From NCBI GenBank assembly GCA_903836945.1, contig CAILSO010000008.1, forward strand, positions 1-64,000: a stretch of 64,000 nucleotides of DNA, written 5' to 3'. Positions 43,210 through 50,759 of this stretch are shown here, piece by piece; the first letter of the stretch is position 1, and the number at the start of each line of letters is the position of its first letter. Source of the DNA: an uncultured Actinomycetes bacterium. Its GTDB lineage: Bacteria > Actinomycetota > Actinomycetes > Nanopelagicales > Nanopelagicaceae. Made by a program: the position numbers and the translations under genes. Under the pieces are notes generated by a model. It was not told where the DNA came from. It made no database searches and was given only the letters and a program-made list of their open reading frames with translations.

Positions 43210-46200
43210 TTAAGAAGCGCTTTCAGATTCGCGAAGACGTTGAGAGATAACTTCAGAAACTCCATCGCCGCGCATGGTGACGCCATAAAGCGCATCGGCG
43301 ATTTCCATCGTGCGCTTTTGGTGAGTAATAACAATAAGTTGTGACTTCTCGCGAAGTTCTTCAAAGACTCCTAGTAGGCGACCAAGGTTTGTGTCATCCA
43401 AAGCTGCTTCAACTTCATCCATTACATAGAACGGACTTGGGCGAGCCTTAAAGATTGCAACTAGAAGTGCGACGGCGACCAATGATCGCTCTCCGCCAGA
43501 GAGAAGTGAGAGCCGCTTAACGCGCTTTCCTGGTGGGCGGGCCTCAACATCGACTCCAGCGTTCATCAAATCTTCTGGATTGGTCATAATCAAACGACCA
43601 TCGCCACCTGGAAATAGTCTGGCAAATATCTTCTCAAATTCACGAGCAGTGTCGTCGTATGCCTCTTTGAAGATCTGCTGCACCTTATCGTCTACTTCTT
43701 TAACGATATCTAAGAGATCCTTCTTCGTTTTCTTCAAATCTTCTAATTGTTCGGCTAGATAGCGCAGACGTTCTTCAAGGGATGAATACTCTTCAAGAGC
43801 CAACGGATTGATCTTGCCTAGAAGTGCAAGGGAGCGTTCGGCTGAGGCTAATCGCTTCTCTTGTTGATCACGACGATATGGAATTAATTCACCCGGAACA
43901 AAGTTTCCTTCTTCATCTTCAACAAAAGTAGGCACATCATTAACCGGGCCATATTCATTGACCAAGGTTGTTACATCAATTCCTAGCTCTTCGACAGCTC
44001 GTTGTTCAAGTTGTTCGATCCGCAATCTTTGTTCTGCGCGAGCAATTTCATCGCGATGAACGCTAGAGGTTAGGACTTCTAATTCAGATGTTAGTTCACG
44101 GCTGCGTACACGTATGGCTAGGACTTCTGATTCGCGTTCAGAACGTGCAATCTCTAGTCGCTCGCGTTCGGCCGCCGCCTTTGAAATAGATACTTCGATC
44201 TGAATTAAAGTCTCATAAGCAGCATCAGCGATTGATTGCGCGGTTAGCGCCGCAACGCCGCGTTGTTCGCGTCTAGTCACGGCCTTGGTGGCAGATTCGC
44301 GTTCGTTTGTCGCGGCTTGCTCTAGTGATAGAGCGCGTTGCGCGATGGCTGTTACTCGCTCTTCTAGCGTACGAAGATTTAGGCGGGCTTCTACTTCTGA
44401 AGATCTAGAAGCAGAAACTCGAGAACGAAGATCCTCAAGGTGTGTTAAATCAGGTTCTGCCGGTTCTTGATGAGATTCAAATTGCGCGATCGCTGCAGCT
44501 AAGTCAGCTTCATCAGATGTGCGTTGGGTATTGGCCTCAACCAAAGAGGCGCTAATGCGTTCTACTTCTGCTTGGGCGCTCTTTACATTCTGCCCAGCCA
44601 CCGCCATTTGTTCGGCCAGTCCAGACATTCGCGCATCTGACTCATTTAACTTTGAGAGCGCTAGATCATGAATATTTTTACGTGAGCTCAAGGTCTCATT
44701 CGCTCTAGCAAGTTCGAACTTCAGAGAATCGCAAGTGGCAATAGCTGCTTGTAATTCATTCTCGGTCTTATCGATCATTGCTGAAATTTCAATCGCCGAA
44801 TTTGCAGAACTTGAACCACCTCGAACGCGAATTCGGCTTAGTACATCGCCATCACGAGTAATTGCAATTACAGATGGATCTGCATTTAGCGCGCTCTCTG
44901 CCTCTTGCAGATTTTCTACTGCTACAAATCCAGATAAGAGCGAGGCGATAGCCTGCGAAACTTCACTTGATGAGACCAGGCTAGCTAGTGAGGTAAAACC
45001 ACTTGGGATTGATCGAGATGATCCGGTGAAACCAGAATCGCCATCTACAACCAAGAGTTCGGATTGGCCGGCGCCTTCGCGCTTTAACAAAGTCAGCGCA
45101 GATACTGCAGAAGAAACATCAGAAACAACTACTGCATCAGAAAGTGGCCCAAGCGCAGCGGCAACTGCAGCTTCCCAACCTTTTGAGACTGAGATTAATG
45201 AAGATAGTCGACCACGAGTTCTAGTTGCGGAAGACAGAATAACTCCGGAGCCATCGCGTAAAACCAAACTCTCTTGCAGTGCACGAACTCTCGCTTCAAG
45301 TGAGGAACGATCACGGTTGGCCTGTGATTCCTTCTCTTGTAATTGTGTTAATTCTTTTTGGGCAACTTCCAATGAACTCTTGGCGCTTTCGTAATCTTGA
45401 TCTAACCCTGGTTCACCAGCATCTACCGATGCAATCTGAGTTTCTAGTAATGCAAACTCTTCTTGGAAATTTTGTAATCTGCTTGCCGCTTCATCACGTG
45501 ATTTGGTGAGACGAGTAATTTCTGCATTTGTTGCATCTATGCGAGAGCGAAGTCCGTTGATGTGTCCCTCTTGACGGGCGGTACCTTCTCGTTGATCTGC
45601 GATTGCTCGAAGCGCAGCAGATACTGAATTTTCTTCGGCGACTAACTGCGCCTCTAAATTGTGAAGTTCTTGCGTCAGTGCGGTTAACGCGGTTGTTGCG
45701 GTGGCAACGGCACCTTGTTGTTCGCTCTCTTCAAGCCGTAGAACTCTTGCTTCATTATCAAGGGCTTCTGGATCGCGACCACTTGCCCGCGCCTCATCCG
45801 CCTCCTCCGATAGGAATCTGGCACGCTCCGAAGATAGATTTTGAATTCCGCGGAATTTTTCGCGTTGAGCGGTAAGTTGATAGAAATTCTCTTGAGCGCG
45901 AATCAGCAAAGGATTCTCGGTAGCTGAAATTCGATCGAGTTCTTCTTCGCGAGCTCGCGCGGCATTTAATTCGCTTTCAACGCTATCTTTGCGAGCGCGA
46001 AGTGAAGTCTCATCTGCTACTTCGGCATCAACGGTAGAGCGAAGTTGAATTAGATCATCGGCCAAAATGCGAAGTCGGGCATCACGTACATCAGATTGAA
46101 TAACCGATGCCTTTCGAGCTACTTCTGCTTGCTTGCCAAGCGGCTTTAGTTGCCGACGAAGTTCGACGGTTAAATCTTGGATACGGGCCAGGTTGGTCTG

Positions 46201-46752
46201 CATCGAATCGAGTTTGCGAAGCGCCTTCTCTTTACGTTTACGGTGCTTTAAAACTCCGGCGGCTTCTTCAATAAAGGCCCGGCGTTCCTCTGGATTTGCC
46301 AGCAAGATCGCATCTAGTTGACCCTGACCAACAATCACGTGCATCTCTCGACCAATTCCAGAGTCAGAGAGCAGTTCTTGAATATCTAGGAGTCGAGTCT
46401 GTTCACCATTTAATTGGTATTCACTCGCGCCATTTCTAAAAAGGATTCTCGAGATTGTCACTTCGGTGAAATCGATAGGCAAAACGCCTGAGGTGTTATC
46501 GATAGTTACAGCGACTTCGGCGCGACCAAGCGGCGCTCGGCCAGAGGTGCCGGCGAAAATTACATCTTCCATCTTTCCGCCACGCAAAGACTTGGCGCCC
46601 TGTTCACCCATAACCCAAGAAAGGGCATCAACCACATTTGATTTTCCAGAGCCATTTGGACCAACCACGCAGGTAATACCTGGCTCGAAATTGAGCGTCG
46701 TGGCAGAGGCAAAGGATTTAAATCCCTTGAGGGTCATGCTCTTCAAATACAC
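43210..46752 (-). CDS. smc: Chromosome segregation protein SMC
   Basis: The 1180-residue protein has the full SMC form: N-terminal Walker A GPNGSGKSNVVDALSW, a first coiled coil (about 165-490), a hinge (about 500-660) containing VVVSDVSSAVSAL, a second coiled coil, the signature LSGGERSLVAVALL and Walker B MDEVEAALDD. It organises and segregates the chromosome with ScpA and ScpB, which are not in the window. The GTG start is fixed by TAGGTT at 6-base spacing. The antisense ORFs in the track are shadows of its coiled-coil codons. Confidence 0.97.
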   Translation of the reverse strand: MYLKSMTLKGFKSFASATTLNFEPGITCVVGPNGSGKSNVVDALSWVMGEQGAKSLRGGKMEDVIFAGTSGRAPLGRAEVAVTIDNTSGVLPIDFTEVTISRILFRNGASEYQLNGEQTRLLDIQELLSDSGIGREMHVIVGQGQLDAILLANPEERRAFIEEAAGVLKHRKRKEKALRKLDSMQTNLARIQDLTVELRRQLKPLGKQAEVARKASVIQSDVRDARLRILADDLIQLRSTVDAEVADETSLRARKDSVESELNAARAREEELDRISATENPLLIRAQENFYQLTAQREKFRGIQNLSSERARFLSEEADEARASGRDPEALDNEARVLRLEESEQQGAVATATTALTALTQELHNLEAQLVAEENSVSAALRAIADQREGTARQEGHINGLRSRIDATNAEITRLTKSRDEAASRLQNFQEEFALLETQIASVDAGEPGLDQDYESAKSSLEVAQKELTQLQEKESQANRDRSSLEARVRALQESLVLRDGSGVILSSATRTRGRLSSLISVSKGWEAAVAAALGPLSDAVVVSDVSSAVSALTLLKREGAGQSELLVVDGDSGFTGSSRSIPSGFTSLASLVSSSEVSQAIASLLSGFVAVENLQEAESALNADPSVIAITRDGDVLSRIRVRGGSSSANSAIEISAMIDKTENELQAAIATCDSLKFELARANETLSSRKNIHDLALSKLNESDARMSGLAEQMAVAGQNVKSAQAEVERISASLVEANTQRTSDEADLAAAIAQFESHQEPAEPDLTHLEDLRSRVSASRSSEVEARLNLRTLEERVTAIAQRALSLEQAATNERESATKAVTRREQRGVAALTAQSIADAAYETLIQIEVSISKAAAERERLEIARSERESEVLAIRVRSRELTSELEVLTSSVHRDEIARAEQRLRIEQLEQRAVEELGIDVTTLVNEYGPVNDVPTFVEDEEGNFVPGELIPYRRDQQEKRLASAERSLALLGKINPLALEEYSSLEERLRYLAEQLEDLKKTKKDLLDIVKEVDDKVQQIFKEAYDDTAREFEKIFARLFPGGDGRLIMTNPEDLMNAGVDVEARPPGKRVKRLSLLSGGERSLVAVALLVAIFKARPSPFYVMDEVEAALDDTNLGRLLGVFEELREKSQLIVITHQKRTMEIADALYGVTMRGDGVSEVISQRLRESESAS

Positions 46753-46758
46753 AAGCGC

Positions 46759-46764
46759 AACCTA
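46759..46764 (-). promoter_or_regulatory. Leaderless -10 (TAGGTT) for smc
   Basis: TAGGTT, 6 bases, then GTG at 46752. It lies in the 27-bp gap after mutM. Confidence 0.6.
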
Positions 46765-46779
46765 TCGGAAATTGAGGGG

Positions 46780-47619
46780 CTACTTTCCGCTCTTACGCGG
46801 TGTGGGCTGACATTTTGGGCAAAAATGGGAGGATCGATTGGAAAATGAGATCCGTTTAATGGCGGTGCCACACCTCGGGCAGGGCTCGCCTTCTTGGCCG
46901 TAGACCGCCAGCGACCTCTCGAAATACCCGCTCTCGCCATTTACATTTATATATAGATCATCAAATGAGGTGCCGCCCTGACTTATCGCCTCGGTCATGA
47001 CTTCGCTCGCACATTGAATTAGCTCTTGGATCTTTGCGCTCTTTAATTTTTCTATTCGAGTTTCCGGATGGATCCTTGCCCGCCAAAGAGATTCATCGGC
47101 GTAAATATTTCCAACCCCGCTTATTACCTCTTGATCTAACAAGGCCTTCTTCACCTGCGTTTTACGAGCGCTAAAACGATTCACTGCTCTTGTTAAATCA
47201 AACTCCTCATCAAATGGATCTAGCGCGATATGAGCTGCTGAGGAGGGCACACCATCGCTAAGAGTTTCTACCGATAACCAACCAAAGGTTCGTTGATCGA
47301 TAAAACGAAGTTCATTTCGCTTCATCACAAAACGTGCCCGCAGGTGCTTCTCATCGGCAGCTGATTTAGGTTGAATCAAGAATTGCCCACTCATTCCGAG
47401 GTGAGCCACAAGTACTTCTGGGCGATTAAAGGTGAGCCAGAGAAATTTGCCTCGGCGATTTACTTCCAGAACCTTGGCACCGCTTAAAGATTCAATGCGA
47501 GCTAAGGAATTCTTAGATGTTGCTCGTTCGTGCCTAACCTCGATCTTTTTAAATTTCTCGCCGACTATATTCGCTGCAAGGCCTCGGCGTACTGTCTCAA
47601 CCTCTGGAAGTTCGGGCAT
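46780..47619 (-). CDS. mutM: Formamidopyrimidine-DNA glycosylase
   Basis: The 279-residue protein begins with the catalytic proline motif PELPEVETVRRGL. It has GVGNIYADESLWRA (H2TH region) and ends with the zinc finger EPCPRCGTAIKRI and HFCPKCQ. It excises 8-oxoguanine and formamidopyrimidines from DNA. It overlaps the end of rnc by 23 bases. Confidence 0.96.
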   Translation of the reverse strand: MPELPEVETVRRGLAANIVGEKFKKIEVRHERATSKNSLARIESLSGAKVLEVNRRGKFLWLTFNRPEVLVAHLGMSGQFLIQPKSAADEKHLRARFVMKRNELRFIDQRTFGWLSVETLSDGVPSSAAHIALDPFDEEFDLTRAVNRFSARKTQVKKALLDQEVISGVGNIYADESLWRARIHPETRIEKLKSAKIQELIQCASEVMTEAISQGGTSFDDLYINVNGESGYFERSLAVYGQEGEPCPRCGTAIKRISFSNRSSHFCPKCQPTPRKSGK

Positions 47620-48283
47620 TTAGCGCATCATAAGCAATGCGCGCAACGGCCTGTTCTGCCTCACGCTTGCTCTTGCCATGTCCAGTTTCGAATTTCTCAC
47701 CTGAGAGCAGCACCTGTGCCATAAAGCTTTTATCGTGATCTGGCCCCGTCTCAGAAACTATATATTCCGGGGAAGAGAGTGCGAGTGATGCTGCTAATTC
47801 TTGGAGTGCGGTTTTTGCATCAACGCCAACGCCCATCTCATTTGCATTAGTTATTACTGGTCGAAACCAATTTAAAATAATTTTCGAAGTCTTATCAAAA
47901 CCTTGATCTAAGTAAATAGCGCCAACTAGGGCCTCAAGCGAATCGGCCAAAATAGAATTCTTATCTCGTCCGCCAGAACTTTCTTCGCCTTTGCCGATCC
48001 GCAGATATTCGCCAAGTTTTAAATCACGAGCTATCTGAGCAAGTGCTTTGGTATTTACAACGCCAGATCGAAGTGGTGAAAGTTTGGACTCATCTAAATC
48101 CGGAAAGGTTGTATAAAGTTCTTGAGTAACAACTAAGCCAAGGACACTGTCTCCCAAAAATTCCAGGCGTTCATTTGTTGGGATACCACCAAGCTCATAA
48201 GCAAAAGAGCGGTGAGTTAAAGCAAGTTCAAGCAAGCCACTTGAAATTTCAATTCCAAGCGATGCGCTTAAGCCTTGGTACAG
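47597..48283 (-). CDS. rnc: Ribonuclease III, probable CTG start
   Basis: The protein has the signature NERLEFLGDSVLGLVV, the acidic residues of ALVGAIYLDQGF and a C-terminal double-stranded RNA-binding domain (KTALQELAASL and GHGKSKREAEQAVARIAY). It processes rRNA precursors and duplex RNAs. The track starts at an internal TTG (48235), which cuts into the first helix of the family. The open frame extends to CTG 48283, giving LYQGLSASLGIEIS and 228 residues. A GAGG Shine-Dalgarno 6 bases before this CTG, and rpmF ending 1 base upstream, support it; no ATG, GTG or TTG is available in that stretch. Confidence 0.9.
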   Translation of the reverse strand: MYQGLSASLGIEISSGLLELALTHRSFAYELGGIPTNERLEFLGDSVLGLVVTQELYTTFPDLDESKLSPLRSGVVNTKALAQIARDLKLGEYLRIGKGEESSGGRDKNSILADSLEALVGAIYLDQGFDKTSKIILNWFRPVITNANEMGVGVDAKTALQELAASLALSSPEYIVSETGPDHDKSFMAQVLLSGEKFETGHGKSKREAEQAVARIAYDALNARTSRG

Positions 48284-48284
48284 A

Positions 48285-48458
48285 TCAAACCTCTAGGACT
48301 TGGCGGCGGTTATATGTTCCGCAAGTTGGGCATGCTGTGTGTTGCAACTTTGGTTGTTGGCATTGCGCACATGTTGCGATTGCAGCAGGAGTTGTTTTCC
48401 ATGCGCTACGGCGATGACGTGTACGGGAGCGAGACATTTTTCGCTTTGGTACTGGCAT
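48285..48458 (-). CDS. rpmF: 50S ribosomal protein L32
   Basis: This 57-residue gene is below the ORF-track cut-off. It begins MPVPKRKMSRSRTRHRRSAW, the invariant L32 start, and carries four cysteines as CAQC and CPTC, so it is the zinc-binding (C+) form. An AAAGGG Shine-Dalgarno lies about 7 bases upstream. It sits between yceD and rnc, the common actinobacterial order. The plus-strand ORFs in the track at 48175-48523 are shadows of it. Confidence 0.95.
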   Translation of the reverse strand: MPVPKRKMSRSRTRHRRSAWKTTPAAIATCAQCQQPKLQHTACPTCGTYNRRQVLEV

Positions 48459-48522
48459 GGTGGCACCCTTTCAAAAACGGTTTAAATCTGACTTCTTTCG
48501 CCCGAACTTCGAGCAGGGGGTA

Positions 48523-48551
48523 AGTATCGCCTATCCCCCAGCAATTTCCAA
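48523..48551 (-). promoter_or_regulatory. Promoter for rpmF-rnc-mutM
   Basis: TTGGAA (48551..48546), a 17-base spacer and GATACT (48528..48523) lie about 65 bases before the rpmF ATG. This is a conventional promoter with a 5' leader, unlike the leaderless ones. Confidence 0.5.
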
Positions 48552-48585
48552 AATGAGCATCGGCCGTAGCTGGAGCGCCTCTGGG

Positions 48586-49185
48586 CTACTCAGGTAGGCC
48601 CTCTAGTTTTCCCTTTAAATTTTCAAGTCCGGCCCAGCGGATATCGCCTTTTCCATGGTCGTGATCCTCTGGAAGTTCGATCCACTTAACGCCGCAATCC
48701 GGGCAGAGCCCTGGGCAATCTGGCGAACACAATGGATTGATCGGAAGGTTCAAAATAATTGCATCGCGAATTGGACCATCCAAATCAATATCATCGCCAA
48801 TCATTTGGCGAACTTCATCCTCTAAGTCATCTTCCTCTTCTTCGGCAGGCTTGCGCGCCTTATGGTGCTTGGCCTTCTTTCGCGCTTGGCGTAGATCTTC
48901 TTGATATTCAAAGAGCTCTTGAAAGCTTTCATCGACCTCGTAGGCAACTGGATCTAGGCAGCGGCCACACTCTCCGGTAGCTAGCGTTCTTACATTTGCA
49001 CTGGCAAGTACGCCATCTGCCACCGATTCGATCTTTAAATCAATTTCGATTAACTCATCTTTTGCAATTGCCAAGACATCAAAACCCAAAACTTCGTGCT
49101 CGGATATATCTAACTCATATTCGCGCATCTCGCCAGGACGCCTTGGAAGATCATGAGTGTTAAATAAAAATGGATTTCTTGGCAT
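48586..49185 (-). CDS. yceD: YceD/DUF177 family protein
   Basis: The 199-residue protein has the DUF177 pattern: GFDVLAIAKDELIEIDLKIESV, the cysteine pair GECGRCLDPV, and the C-terminal cluster LCSPDCPGLCPDCG. YceD binds RNA and is tied to 23S rRNA processing; it almost always precedes rpmF. A charged insertion (KKAKHHKARKPAEEEEDDLE) sits in the middle. It begins 7 bases after the DivIVA-like gene. Confidence 0.92.
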   Translation of the reverse strand: MPRNPFLFNTHDLPRRPGEMREYELDISEHEVLGFDVLAIAKDELIEIDLKIESVADGVLASANVRTLATGECGRCLDPVAYEVDESFQELFEYQEDLRQARKKAKHHKARKPAEEEEDDLEDEVRQMIGDDIDLDGPIRDAIILNLPINPLCSPDCPGLCPDCGVKWIELPEDHDHGKGDIRWAGLENLKGKLEGLPE

Positions 49186-49192
49186 TTAAAAG

Positions 49193-49675
49193 TTATTTCT
49201 TGTCAGAAAGTTGCGCAAGTGCAGATTTTGAATCTACGCCAGCCAAGCTATCGCGACCACGAGCAACAACATCCATGGTCTTGGTCAAAATAACTTCTAA
49301 TGTAGCAAGTCGGGAATCAACGTAAGCATCAATCTCTTCTTGTTGAACTTCAGCTTCATCTTGAACCTCATCCAAAATCTTCTTCGCTTCCTTGCGAGCT
49401 GCGGCAACGATCTCGGTCTGCGCAACCATTGAGGCAACTTCAGCTCGAGCATGTTCGATCAATTGATCGGCCTGCACTCTGGCATCTTCTAGAATCTCAT
49501 CACGTTCGCGAAGAATCTTCTGAGCAAGGTACAAATCTGATGGGAAGGCGTTCTTTGCGCCTTCTAGGATTTCAACTAATTCACCACGGTGCAATACGCA
49601 ACTGGCAGAAAGTGGAACGCCACGAGCTTCCTCGACCATGGTGATCGCGTTTTGCAAGCGATTAATAACATCCAT
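49193..49675 (-). CDS. DivIVA-like coiled-coil protein
   Basis: The 160-residue protein has the N-terminal patch DVINRLQNAITMVEEARGVPLSASCVLHRGEL and then a long coiled coil (about residues 50-140) rich in A, E, Q and D. It resembles the actinobacterial cell-division-initiation/DivIVA-related protein coded between coaD and yceD-rpmF (as Rv2927c in mycobacteria). It probably has a structural role in growth or division; the exact function is unproved. It has a perfect AGGAGG Shine-Dalgarno 7 bases before the ATG, which suggests high translation. Confidence 0.82.
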   Translation of the reverse strand: MDVINRLQNAITMVEEARGVPLSASCVLHRGELVEILEGAKNAFPSDLYLAQKILRERDEILEDARVQADQLIEHARAEVASMVAQTEIVAAARKEAKKILDEVQDEAEVQQEEIDAYVDSRLATLEVILTKTMDVVARGRDSLAGVDSKSALAQLSDKK

Positions 49676-49701
49676 TTTCTTACCTCCTATTTAGCTTTCA
49701 A

Positions 49702-50181
49702 TTATTTCGATTTCAATCGACTCTTGAGTCGATCCAATAAAACCGCCGGAATATAGCTAGAGACATCGCCGCCAAAACTAGCGATCTCCTTTACAAGAGA
49801 TGATGAGAGAAATGAGTGGGCCGGTGCGGTGGACATGAACAAGGTCTCAACGCCCTGCAATTGGAGATTGATCTGAGACATTTGAAGTTCATAATCAAAA
49901 TCGGTTACAGCTCGAAGGCCCTTTACGATCATTGGAATCTCATTCTGCTTGCAATAATCCACGAGCAGGCCAGACCATGAATCCACCGTTACATTTGAAT
50001 ATTCTTTGGTGACCTCTTGAATCATCGAGATACGTTCTTCAACAGTAAAGAGGGTCTTCTTAGTTTGATTTACTAGAACCGCGATCACAACTTCATCGAA
50101 GATCGATGAGGCTCTTTTGATGATATCTAAATGCCCAAAAGTAATTGGATCAAAGGATCCAGGGCAGACAACGCGTTTCAC
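49702..50181 (-). CDS. coaD: Phosphopantetheine adenylyltransferase
   Basis: The 159-residue protein carries the nucleotidyltransferase motif CPGSFDPITFGHLDIIKRA (TxGH type), the substrate loop and VKGLRAVTDFDYELQM, and ends with SSSLVKEIASFGGDV. It makes dephospho-CoA in coenzyme A synthesis. It overlaps rsmD by 4 bases (ATGA). Confidence 0.96.
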   Translation of the reverse strand: MKRVVCPGSFDPITFGHLDIIKRASSIFDEVVIAVLVNQTKKTLFTVEERISMIQEVTKEYSNVTVDSWSGLLVDYCKQNEIPMIVKGLRAVTDFDYELQMSQINLQLQGVETLFMSTAPAHSFLSSSLVKEIASFGGDVSSYIPAVLLDRLKSRLKSK

Positions 50182-50753
50182 GGCAAAACGCTAGCAGAAT
50201 ATCCGCCGTAGAAGATACTTCCTTGTCCATATGAGCGGATCTTCTCCTGAATAAATGGGCTAGGCCAGTTAAATGGCTTCATCTTGGTTTCACGCTCGAT
50301 GGCGACAATCCCATTTCGCTTCAATAAATTATTTTCATAAATATCGGTTAGCAATTTCTCAATAACTAAATTTGCAACTTCATATGGCGGATCCATAAAA
50401 ATAATGTCGAATGAGATTTGATGAGGCGCCGCCACAAATCGTTCTGCAGTAGTAGAAATTACGGAAAATTTTCCAGCTGGGTTCTTAACTAATTCAAAAT
50501 TTTGGGTTGCGATTCGAGCCGTTGGTTCGTGATCTTCTACTGAAAATACATTTGCCGCGCCTCTAGATAGCGCTTCCACACCTACTGCTCCGGAACCAGA
50601 GTAAAGGTCGAGAAAATTCAATTCATTCATGGAACCAAACTCGGATTCAAGTGAAGAGAAGAGCCCTTCGCGCGCCCGATCTGAAGTTGGCCGAGTTTTT
50701 TCGGTAGGAGAAAAGAGCGTTTTCCCTTTTGAAGATCCGGCAATTATTCGCAT
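50178..50753 (-). CDS. rsmD: 16S rRNA (guanine(966)-N(2))-methyltransferase RsmD
   Basis: The 191-residue protein begins MRIIAGSSKGKTLFSP and has PTSDRAREGLFSSL, the SAM motif FLDLYSGSGAVGVEALSRGA and the catalytic FMDPPYE. It methylates 16S rRNA. The rsmD-coaD pair with overlapping ends is conserved widely. It follows recG after 6 bases. Confidence 0.95.
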   Translation of the reverse strand: MRIIAGSSKGKTLFSPTEKTRPTSDRAREGLFSSLESEFGSMNELNFLDLYSGSGAVGVEALSRGAANVFSVEDHEPTARIATQNFELVKNPAGKFSVISTTAERFVAAPHQISFDIIFMDPPYEVANLVIEKLLTDIYENNLLKRNGIVAIERETKMKPFNWPSPFIQEKIRSYGQGSIFYGGYSASVLP

Positions 50754-50759
50754 TAAAAG

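Noticed and set aside
44735-45394. 219-aa plus-strand ORF inside smc
   Set aside because: It is antisense to the smc coiled coil and hinge, lacks a ribosome binding site, and is rich in Ser, Thr, Ala and Glu as expected from a shadow of the coding strand.
48275-48523. 82-aa plus-strand ORF with hydrophobic stretch
   Set aside because: It is antisense to rpmF, whose product is clearly L32.
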